This document shows positions 46,417-58,400 of a DNA stretch of 64,000 nt, piece after piece. Numbering within the stretch: position 1 is the stretch's first letter; each line of letters begins with the position of its first letter. A program made the position numbers and the translations under genes. The DNA comes from Lepas anatifera. Lineage: Eukaryota; Arthropoda; Thecostraca; Lepadidae. The stretch spans positions 1,525,001-1,589,000 of the forward strand of contig JAOTON010002073.1 of assembly GCA_034440635.1 (NCBI GenBank), written 5' to 3'. The notes under the pieces were generated by a model. That model ran no database searches. It was given only the letters and a program-made list of their open reading frames with translations, and was not told the DNA's origin.

Positions 46417-49400
46417 CTGAAAAAAACAGAGGGTGGAGTGGTGTGGTACACGATGCGTCCAAGCATGGGGTCAGGGCTCCAAACCAGACATAGCCAACCT
46501 TGGGATGAAAGCTCAGTTCGCTCAGGGATGAAATATCGATCACCAATGAGGTATTCTTTGAAAGCCTTTCAGTTAACATTGTATACCAATGCAAAAAAAT
46601 TAATTAGTATGTTTTGCACATGAAAGATCTGTCAAGAGCCATTGACACAACACGGAGGTGATTAAATACTTAATTATATCTGTTCTTGGTCACAAAACCA
46701 CAGAAGATACTTACCCCTCCTTCTGCCATGCAAGTAAGCTAAAAATGGCGTGGAAGCTCTCTAAAAAATGGCACACTGCATTATACCTACTTTTGTACAT
46801 GATATCATATTCCAACGTACGTTGCACAAGATTTTGGATATCAAACACAGCAAAAACATTTTTCAGATATCTGTCACATTATAGCTGATGGGGTCCAGAC
46901 TTGACCCATTTGACTTGTATAGTTTCCAAAGCGGCTATGATAAGCCGGTGTGTCAATTTGACGCTATTTGTAAAAAGCACAGCCGTGTTGTGTTGTCACA
47001 AAATAAATGCTTCAAATCTGCGTTGAGGACTGCATAAAACTGTGCTTGACGGAAAGTCGCATCCTCCTGTTGTTCACTGGTTTTCAGTGCACGTTATGTA
47101 TATTTTGTAACAGACTGGGATGTTCCCAGCAATCTGAGAAAACTTTTTAAAACGTAGGAGGTCACGCACTATTTCATCCAAGGAATTTAGGAAGTAACAG
47201 AATAAGTCTATTTTTATCGCACTGGAGGTAACTGTATCCCGGGAATTTATAAAAACATGGCCAAAATCAATACAACATCTTAGCGTGATAGTTGATATTC
47301 TGGCACATGAAGTCCAAACCTAAGCTAAAAGCATGGTCAAGGCATGCACATTTTCCATCCTTGCTCTTTGTTATTATCCTTCTTATTAGGGCTTCTCCTA
47401 ACAGGCACACTTGCCCAATTATAGGGAGTATTGGCGCGGGTGGTTAAGGATTATCTCCAACGGGTCAGATCGGACACAGAAGGCGGTTTTTCGCCGTGGG
47501 GAATGAACCCACATTAATCCATGCTATACGATCTGAAGACGGACAACGAAGCCACTAAGCCGCCCGGCCCCTATGGATTGTGGATTATTGATTAGTATTA
47601 TTGATTACCTTTCTTGTTACATGCATGGAGAGGTATGTAAGCACTTTTCCTCTAAGAAGTGATAAACTGCATCCGTAACATCTGAGGCTGAGCTGTAGCA
47701 GGGACCACAAGTCCTGTTGCCTCACCACTGTTCATGAAGCCGTACTTGCAGCCGTCGATCAGTAGGCGGCAGTTGGGCCGGAGGTGTGACGAGGGCTGCT
47801 GCCTCGGAGGCTCCACCTGCCGGGGCAAAGAGGTCACCTTTGGCTAGCTGATGACACTGCCACAGTTGACCAGTGACGTGGCGAAAATTCACCATATCAA
47901 AGAGGGCGAACCTGGTCTTAGGGGCATCAGGACATCGTGTCAGCTTTTGGACGGGAGAGCTTTCGGAGGGCATCGAGGTCAATGGGAGGGGGACGGGCAA
48001 GTGCCCCCACTGCCCTTCCTGAAGTTTCCCGGCGGTAAAATGATAGTGTACGGTTTAGATAGAGAACTGCCAGAGCCCACAAACTAACTCACTTTAAGCG
48101 AAATCCATGCGGTAGTTATCTTTCTACGACTGCTCAAAAACACCCAACTCCCCATAGGCTCAAGCTGTAAAACGCCTCCGGCGTTGCCACGCTGACGTCA
48201 ACGCGGCGTTTTGCCAGGGAATTTTAATGGGGCTCGTCCCGTTCCTTCACATCAGAAAGCAAAACAAAAAATACAACAAACAGATGGAAATATTTAGCCA
48301 CTATAATACAAGAGGCAAAGGGAGCGGACGCACTGCCAATGGTGGCTGGAAAAGATGAAGGCATGGCCAAGAGATAGCACGTGCATGGAATTATTCCCGG
48401 GAGCGGTCACAATCCACCCTCTCACCATAGCTCTGCTGGCGGCTTTGTCGGCTTTTTTGAAGGGGCGCCGACCACAGACGACTGCGCGCTCCCCTGCAGG
48501 ACACAACACGAGGTCGCCCACGTAGAAATGGTGATGCGACGTCGATGGTTGGTGGGGGCGCCGCCGGGGCTGTGGAATGGGAGGGGGCATTAGTTGTCAT
48601 CACTTAGGAGTGATTTTGTCCGATGATCTAATGTTTCATAAGCACATGAATCACGTAATTAAGTTTGTAAACAGATCATTCGAGCTGTTATATCTCATTG
48701 TTTTATTTATACCCAGGCCCACTATTGACCAGATTTACACCATTTACGCTAAACTTTACTTTGACTGCTGTGACACAATAATTGACGACTTTGTCACGAT
48801 GACAGACACAATGCAGCTTGAACGCACACAACACCGAGCAGCCAGGCTCATCACAGAAACAATGTTCAGAACACCAACTGCAAAATTATAGGACGAATCT
48901 GGGTGGACATCCCTGACTACAAGACAAACAATTCAAAACTTAGCCTTCACAGCGTTTTATCAAGTTCAATTTCAGCAATTTCATCCGTTCGCTCGCATCA
49001 CTCTCAAATCCGCTCGCCCGCGTGCAACTCTTTGGATTTATTTCCTCACTTACCGGCACAATGAGGCACTACTGCTCCGCACGGCGAAAAATCGTGGCTG
49101 AGGGCGTAACCTTGGCCGGGTGTCACCGGGCAGAAATGCGCCCAGTGATCGCAACACACACCATATTCCCCCTGCCCCACGTTTGCCCCAATATGTATCA
49201 AAAATGCCTCCTTAAAATCCAACTCTGAAATTGTTTGTTTATTTCAGGCGTATGCGTTACCTTTCAGCCACTGAATAAAGATGGCCGCCATGGCCCCATC
49301 TGCCGGTCACTTTTCGCACCAGTGCTTTGCGAGCCAGAAAACAGACGGGAGGGCGAAATGAGAGTACCATTGCCGTGGCAAGTGTTACAAATTTGATACG

Positions 49401-52400
49401 GATGACATGGGTGAAGATCACGAGGAGGGGGGTTGGGGATCATTATTCCTGGATTTTGGGTTACTTTTAGACTTTGTACCTAGGGATTGTATTGTCGTGC
49501 AAGCGTTAACTCATCGATGATTTTCCATCTCCCTGGGTCAAAAAAGATCTGCAGCCTGGATGAATGAATGGATGAAGGGACGTTCTCAGCGACAAATCGG
49601 TTGCAATACATGTGATTCATTTTCATCATGTATTTAAATAGCCCCCACATGCAATTTTCGGCAGCCAAATACGCTGTGAATAGCTCTTTAGCAGCATCCC
49701 TGCGGGACTCGCACGCTCCCTGTCACACATCCTATCGTACCATACGGTGAGACCATCCCGATTCCTCTGGCCCGGTGGAGCAGAGGACTGCGGGCCCGGT
49801 GACACGTGGAGAGAGCGCACCCTCGCGGTGCACCACTGGACGGGTGGATCAATTTGAAGGCTGATCAAGCCCGTGATCCCAATAAGTTAACAAGGGTGCT
49901 GGTTGGTCAGCGAAACTCCTGTGTGAAGGTGAGTACAACCCAGTTCACTGGTCATTCCGTTGGTAAAAAGCGATCGAGGGAAACGCTACCTGAATTCAGC
50001 TTTGACCCATAAATCTCCCACATACAACATCGACGCCTTCCTTAACCCCCACCGTCCACCTTCACGCTATCCCCTAATCGAAAATATGGCGTTAGCGCAA
50101 ACTCAACATAAAGCTCGCTGAATTGTAAGAATTACTTGCATGTTTTAGTGCTCGGTCAATGTTTGACCTCGAGGTCAATTGGTAAATGGTATTTTCACTC
50201 AAATATGCAATATTAAGCAAACTGCATAATCTTATGTCATAAGCTAAGGCCTGAATACATTTATAGCAATGGTACTTCCCTATAACGTAAACAGACCTCC
50301 GCCGTTAAGCACCTCTGACCTAATATACCTGGTACAAGGTAAGTACCTTGCCGTATATCAAATAAGCCAGTACAGACAACACGATTTTGTTCATGCTCTA
50401 GCTCAACATAAAGATTGTCAAATACTGTTTTACCTATGTACCTATGACCTTAAAGCAAAGGCAAATATACCCTGATCCGTAAAGGTGTCCAAAACGTTTT
50501 CTACAGTGAGTATTTGCAATCATTTTTTGCTTTTATATCTAACAATTCCCATGCTTTTCCAATAGAGGTCGCCTCGTACCTGACCTCAGCACAACTAAAA
50601 TCCGATATACACCTTTACCCTGGTAAGGTAGAAGTCAACGATCGACTTGAATAGCTCTTAAGCTCTAAGTATATACCTTGTTGACCTGTCTGACCTACCG
50701 ACCCGTAAAATTTAAAAAATGGTATGTCACCGCCCCCTCGTCTTTCTGCTATCCGAAAACCTTGGCCTTGTTAACCGACAGCGCCACCGCCGTGGTGGTC
50801 AAGGAAGCGATAGTGGTGTCAGTGGGACACAACTACGAATAACTCCGGAGCTGAGCAGGATGCTGAACTGAAGAGCATGAGTCAGTGGTGGCGGAGGGTC
50901 AGCATTTAACGGGGTGGGGACACCGCGGACTTTTCAATCCATTACTTTCCAATCAACGCTCGGTTGGCTAGAGTTAAAAGTTCTTGTCCATGGGGTAGGA
51001 TGGTGTCGTGTTCTGCCACAGGTATGTCATGAGCGCCTGAAATGTTGTCCGAGTCATGGTCATATTGAAGGCATGGGGTCAGGTATCACGCACATAACGG
51101 TAATGGCAACACACTGCATCATGCGGTAACACCACCACCTCCAACATAAAGCAGATGGCTCTAGGGAAAACTGGAACGTTTCCCATGCAGCCCACTAACA
51201 CGCACATTGATGTGGGGTGGGTACCCGCCCCCTCAGGGTTTTTTTAGATAGCATAAAAGCGGCGGAGCGTAGCGCTGCCGTACTTGGCATACCTTTTCTT
51301 TGATCATTGTTTTTTGTAAAAAAAATTAAGGTTACGTCATCCCAGGTCAGTTCATCAGTAGGGGAGAGTGTGGTAAGACAGGCATAGTGGTGTTTGAGAA
51401 TGTGTGTCTCACTTACTTTTCATTCACTTTAACGGTGATAAGATTTAGCTTGTAGCTTCAGCAAACATATATTTGTCCCTGCGCTTAAACATACTAGGAT
51501 CTGTGCTTATTCCTTTGGGCAGTAACGTTTACCGTAGAATGCTGCAAAAGTCCGTCTAACCCCAACAGGTGGGGCAAGACGGGCTTTTGAAAATAGTTTA
51601 TCATATGCTAGAAATTGTTGACAAAAGCCATCCCATATGGAGGAAAAATGAGGTCTGGAACATTTTGCAAATCATTGTTTCGATAACACAGCCGGCAGGC
51701 AATCATTTTGCGGAAATTCCATAAAATGACAATTGTTTTCAGTGGATTCAAACAATCAATAAATTACTGCTTTTAATCCGGTTTGCAGGACCTTCTGGGA
51801 GTGATTATTTTTAATCATGCAAAAACAGCAGCAATAGATATCATATACTTTATGCTAATATAATATTTCCTTTCGTGCCCGTCTTATCCCATATCAATAT
51901 TCTAGAAAATGTCATTGTTGACGATCATCATGCAAGGGTAATATAAAATTCAATCACCTATTGCATGTTAACGCTCTCCTCTGACAGATTTTGCGTATTT
52001 GAATTTCAAAATATGACCAGACACTGACAGCACACTACAAAAAACTACTAACAATGGTCGATTGAGCCATCAATATTTATTTTTCAAAATTTTGAAAACA
52101 AAAACAATAAAGGTTAGGAATTCGTTTTTTGGCTCATGATCAGGCACCCAAACACACACTTATGCAAGTAATGGGATATCTATACCATTGCTGGTTTGGT
52201 CCACATAGCCTGTGCCCGTCTTACCACCCTCTCCCTGCATGTCAAGTGACCTGACCTAAAACAAAGTTTAAGCTAGTATAAGTCAGAACGGGGTGATCTT
52301 ATTAGACTCAAACTCATATCACATAATGGGTCCACCGAGTTCGTTAAAATATACTCCGGTATTTTATAGTATCGATGACCTAAGGTCAGGTACGAGCCAT

Positions 52401-55400
52401 GACCTCTCCATTGAAAATACATGGGAGACTGGTTTTAACTAAATCACTTAGTAATGGATGGTGATAGAGCGTTTATGTCAACTTCATTAGATTTGTCTCG
52501 TCTTTACAGTTCTAATTATATGCATTTTTACCTAAATTGACGTTGGCCTGACCGCAGGTCAGGTCAAATATCATATTTGACTTGATTTGACCAGGGAGGC
52601 CACATCATTTGATTCGGCTTGCTGCGAGGATTCCAATGGTCTAAATTGTTTTGCTCTAGCTTTACTTGTTCAGATGTAATGACCGAAAACCTTAATTTAC
52701 ATGTTATCCTTATGATGACATTTTTGCCTCTAGCAACTTGACAAAAATGGCAGCAAATAATTTTGATGGCGCAAATTGTTTTGCTCTAGCTTTACTTGTT
52801 CAGATGTAATGACCGAAAACCTTAATTTACATGTTATCCTTATGATGACATTTCTACCTTTAGCGACCTGACAAAAATGGCGCAAATAATTTTGATACAG
52901 AATTAGATGGGCTACCCAAAGCTGTTTACCATTTTTCGCTACCTAGCGTGGTTCTCGAGATCTTAGGAGGGCGGGTACCCGCCCCCGTCAAAGCGAAGGT
53001 GGCTCGGGTCTCCGTCAATGTGCGTGTTAAAGTTTTCCAAATGACAGACTAAATTGAAGGAAGGGAATCAAATGTTAGCAGCAACCTAGGTATAAACACA
53101 CTCTCAAACTCTTTCGGTGAAGGACGCTACGCTTTTGCTTGATGTGCAGTTGCTCCAAAATGTCTATATAGAAGACCAGCAGGAGAACCTCTTCTTCGGA
53201 CAGCCCACCCTGGAAGATACGTTCCTGCGGACCCATAGGTAGAAAATAAAAAATATCACAGTAAATACATGAAAGGGTTTGCATGATCGTCGCTAAGAAA
53301 TGCCACGATAAAAAAGGCAAAGAGACATTACATACCACTTTAACAATGTTTAAATACACAGCCGTCACATCTTCCCGCGCCGTAATTGGATGAAGTCCAG
53401 CATGGGATCTCGGAAACGCCGACTGACCTTGATGTAGCGTTGAACGTACATCGGTCTCAGGTGCATGTGGAGGCTGATGACTTCCATGGTGGACACGTGG
53501 TAGGTCCGGAAGTCGGCGGCGGCTATGATGGAGAGCAGCTGTAGGGCGCTGATGTCCTCCGTCCCGTGCAGAGCGTCGGGCATGTCACTGTGCCGCTTGG
53601 CATGCTCGATTTGCTCCTGCAGTAGCTGGAGGAGCAGTGACGTCACGGTGGTGCCCCGAAGAGGTGGGGATAGGGGAACAGCGAGGAGCCAGTGGGATAT
53701 GTCTATACTTTGAACTTTGGAAACCATAGAGCAATGAGGACTACTTATTATTCAGTTAGGCACTTTTTGCATTATATCCTGTTGAGCAAGTGTTCGCTGG
53801 TCAATGGTCGTATACTCTTTTGTGGAGTACAGCCCACAAAAGAGTATACTCATACTCCTAAGTATGAGTATACTCTTACTCCTAAGTATGAGCACACAGT
53901 TAGTGTGCAGTATATAATATACATTGGCGAGATCGGTTACCTTGGCCCATTGCAGATAACACGGTTACATGAAAATAAGGCCCGTATGCACTTTCAACTA
54001 ACCTGTATTATGCATACGCCGAAATTTAAACTTCTCACTCTCTCTCTCTCTCTCTCTCTCATTATTTCGCGACAGTCTAGTCTCGTTTCATGGCAGACAA
54101 CTATCACAAGGTGACACCAGACCTACCCTCCTGCTGGGTGTGGTGTCCACCTCTTCCTCCGACAGCTGATAGTGTCGGCAGGCCTCCTCCTTAGAAAAAC
54201 GGCGGCCGAAGTAGCAGCTACGCACGAGAAGGCTTTGACGGCCATCACTGAAAGCACAGAGGGATTCCCGCTGTCAAAAACGTTCTGGCAGCTGAAGAAC
54301 GACGCTCAAAAGCAGTTCTTAGACTTCGCTCCTCAGTAACGCTCCCATCGGAGGTCGGACTGACCTGCTGTACCAGCAGAGGAAGTGGTCGAGGCGAGAA
54401 GCAGGAGCGTGGAGACTCACTCCCAGCATCCCAGCTACGGCAGCGTAGGCGTGCCTCAGCTGTGCGCAGGGTTCGCCGGCTGGGCCGGCCACCTCATGGT
54501 GGAGCGGAATCGTCTGCGAAAGGAAAAACGTTGCAAATCTTACTGTTTCAACGACTAAGAGTGTACATGAAAATGTAAACTCATATCAAAAGTAGCTTGT
54601 GTAAGATCACCCATGGGCGAAAGGGATCCTAGTGTCCGAAATTAGGGCATCACCAGAAGTGTTTTGAATAACTGGTCTACAATTGTTTTGTCAGTAACTT
54701 GTTCCTCGTATCCAAAGAGATATACCTCTGATCTACGTCTTGGATGTTTTTCTAGAGTACTTGTGTAAGTGCATATGAATAAGTTAAGATATTTTACAGG
54801 CTACTCTACGTCGTTTTCTATGATTTTGTCCTTTCTATTAGCGTTTTCTATGGTGGAAGTTGTTTTGATATCACAATGGCGTATTTATTTTAACCAACTG
54901 ACATAAGCAAGTTTACAGTGATAAGTAATTGACACATATTAAATATGTCTGCGATCATGCACCCAGTATCACAACGTACTGTTGGTTTTTATACGTAAGA
55001 AAAACATTATAAAAAAGGTAAAACTGAAAAAATCAGAATGATTGTGTAATATAATTTAATACGTTCGCCAACACCTTCGGATGTCGTCCCACAGCTTAGA
55101 GGGCTACTTGTAGTGCCCACACCGCTTCACAACGGATAGGCCGGTTGCACTTTACGAAAATAAGTTATGATTTAGGGAATTAATATTGCTACACCATGAG
55201 CATGGTAATTTTCTGTTCAGCAAGTAAGTTAATTACAAACAGGGTAGTGAATATAGGCACATTGTCGAATAAAATGGGCTGTAAATAGGCTATAGATTCT
55301 TTCAGCTGGACAGCCTGGCGATATAGATTACTTCAGTTGGATACACTACACTTGCGGTAGATCCGGCTCCGGTGGCTATTTAAGCTTGATCATTCGGAGT

Positions 55401-58400
55401 ATTGAGAAAAAAAGTACTCGAGTAGTTCTTAGTGATGATGACCAGTTCCGATTGGTTTTTATAGCTTAATAAAGACAGAAAGACGTGTTCTTGGATATAC
55501 CTGAGTGGATATTTCTGTTTCAAAGTGCAAAGTTTGCCGCCCCGGTAGCTCAGTTGGTAGGCGTTGGGCTCCGGCCCGCTGCTCAGAAGCATGCAGTGGC
55601 AGGGCATGCCCAGGCTTGGGATCGGTTCCCCTGAGACGCTCCGGCGCTCAATGGTTTACCCGACGTACAGGTCGGCTGGCAACTGACTGGTGAGAGGGTG
55701 ACCTGAGCGGGGCGGCCGTCCCTGTGCTTTGTGGGACGTTAAGCTTTGGCTTCTAAATTAACCCTCCATTGAGGGAGTTGCTCGTTCGGGTGGTGTGGTC
55801 GGGGTCTCCGTGACAAGTCCCTTGATGACTTTAGTGAGACTCCGACTCCACCAGTCGTACTGGGAACAACTTGAACAAAATTTATAAAAAAGTGGAGTTT
55901 GACTCAAACTTTTTGGGATGTTCATGATTATCATTTGACATACAAGCAACGAAAACGCACAGAAATTCCAGCCAGTCACGGTGAATGAATGCCTTAAGTA
56001 CTACTTACCAATTGATATGGAATACGCCGGAGACAATCCACAGCAAATTAACTCGATGACAATTGATCACATTTTTCGTTTAAAGATTTCTGAACAAACT
56101 GAGTATTTGGTTCCTAAAGAAAATTACGATATAAATCCATGCTAGTTTGTATAGGTGACATATTGTACCTATCATAGAACTTTCTACGTCAATATTCGTC
56201 CTGTGCTGTTATTTAATCACAGTGAAGCACTGAAGAGTCTGCAGCAGGAGCGAGATGCCACAGCCGATGACGTATTTTGCTGAGGTCCTGTATCCATTGG
56301 TAGCCACACTATCCAGGAGGAAAGTGTCGTCATGTGCATGGCCTGTAAAACCAGAGGGTTTGAACAGTTTTTTAATGCAAGATTGCACCATTATCTGACG
56401 TCACTATGAAATTCGTCTTTTGCACGGATCCAGTGCTCTGATTGGCATGTATGATGGGCGTCTCCTACTTTGTTGCATCGGTGCGAGTAATACATGCAAG
56501 CGGCTGCTGGCTGTTGTCACAAGGATGTGCTAGTATTGTATTTATGTATTGTTCTACTCTAGTATTAGTTGGCTATAGCAGACAGTGGACTACAGCCGGC
56601 ACCAGAGAAAACTGACAGACCCCACAGCGATTGGAGTTGTTTTCGCCACCGCCGCCCGCTTGCGTCTGCACAATGCGAGGCACCACAGAAGAAGTAACTG
56701 ATACATTTGCATCATTAAGCGACGCAAATCACAGCCTAGTGGAATACATTTACGACACGGTTTAATCACCAGCAACATGAATAAAATAGCAATGCTTCAG
56801 ATAATAAAAATAATTTATATTTTCTGTTCGAACTTTCCGGCCAAGTACTGACCTTTCAAGGGTTTATACTATTCAAACCCTCGGATTATGCTCGTCACAA
56901 GGATACAAAATGTATGTCTGAGTATTGTCTCTCCTTTAAAAGTTAAGACACAAATAAATTCCAACAGAGTGACTTTAAGTGAGCTTTGGTGACTTTGTTA
57001 CTGACATGGCTTTCGAAGGAATGATAAAGCATGTTGTTTTTTTCCGAATGCTTTCGAATTTTGTTTAGAAATTTGATCTAGCTTTTCTAGAAGCCGAACT
57101 ACACTCTGGTTTTGCTTGCCCCGTTTGCAGTAAAAAGCGTCTTTCGCCTCACATTGATTTAAAAATTATATCGTATTTATTGGCTCGACCCAATCTCGTA
57201 CTAATTTTTGGAAATAACTGTTAAAATTGATTAACTTAGAAGCATAAAAAGCGGCTCTGCTCTCATTCAATTTGGGTTGGAATCCCTTGCAAAAAATCAG
57301 GGGAAGGGTCCAAACGGTCCCCCTTCCCTCCCCCAGGGGGTGAAGGGTTAGGGAAATGACCGGTAGGTACCCATCAAGGACGAAAGATTTGACAACACAG
57401 TGGGTAACACTCCTGGTAACATATCTCCGCGGCGTCTTGATGGCGGGTGCGTCCCCGCACTGAACATGTCTCATCCGTGACCCGAGGGCGAACCCGGAAC
57501 TGGAGAGCTACTCCAGGCAGACACGTGCTCAGGCAGGTGCAGCCGGTGCTGGCAGGAGGTCGCGTGGCGTTTTATTGTGTGAGCGTGAGTGTGAGTGTAG
57601 GCTTATATATGGGTTGGCAGTGTATGTATTGTATTTACAATAGCATGTATGTATGTATGCATATGTTTTTATTATAAAAATGTGTATATGTAAGTAAATG
57701 CGTGAAAATAGATGTGTGCATGAATGTAATTACAGAAGCAGATCATTCGATATATACTGAGCTATTATTTAGTAAAGGTACACACTGACAAATTGGATAT
57801 GAAATATATTCAAAATCAAACACACGGGCGCGTTTCGTTACTTCTTCAGCGTGTGTTTGAAAAGTAACGAACACACGCTGAAGAAGTAACGAAACGCGTC
57901 CGTGCATTTGATTTTGAATACATTTAATATCCAACTTGTCAGTGTGTACCTTTACCTTTATCGTTCTGTCAAATGGCTCTTCAATATTACTTAGTCCTTG
58001 TCATAACATGTGCTGCAATCAGTGTCACTGCACGTCGCCAGTACACATTAAACCAAAAACAGCGATGGAAATGCTGGTAAAGCATATAATAAGGCTTACA
58101 ATAAACATGGGTATACTCACAAGCAAAATAACTCAGCATGTAACATTTGCCGTAAAGTTTTCTTAAACATGCTATAACACATTGCCTGTGGATATTTTAC
58201 TGAAACACATCAATAATAGCAGCTGGGATTCAGGCTATATTGGATTTCGTTTGTTTTTGAGGTTGTTTCATGGTTTTAGCCATGCAAAATGAATAGACTG
58301 TCTTGTTTCAAGTTTCGATAGATCTCTGTTGAAACGCTAGCAAAAAGCAAGTGACTTGCACTCCCGGAATGTGTTAGACTATGCATTATATGTAAGTCAA

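Larger units (their letters stand above)
51195..53030. mobile_element. Family Y DNA element with nested insertion
   Basis: Ends TAACACGCACATTGA and TCAATGTGCGTGTTA, subterminal GGGCGGGTACCCGCCC-type palindromes, and an AGGTCA/TGACCT-rich interior (52245-52260, 52376-52395, 52545-52600). Homologous to 3974-4821. It is split at 51361-52237 by another element. Lies in intron 8 of copy 3 just before exon 8. Confidence 0.7.
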
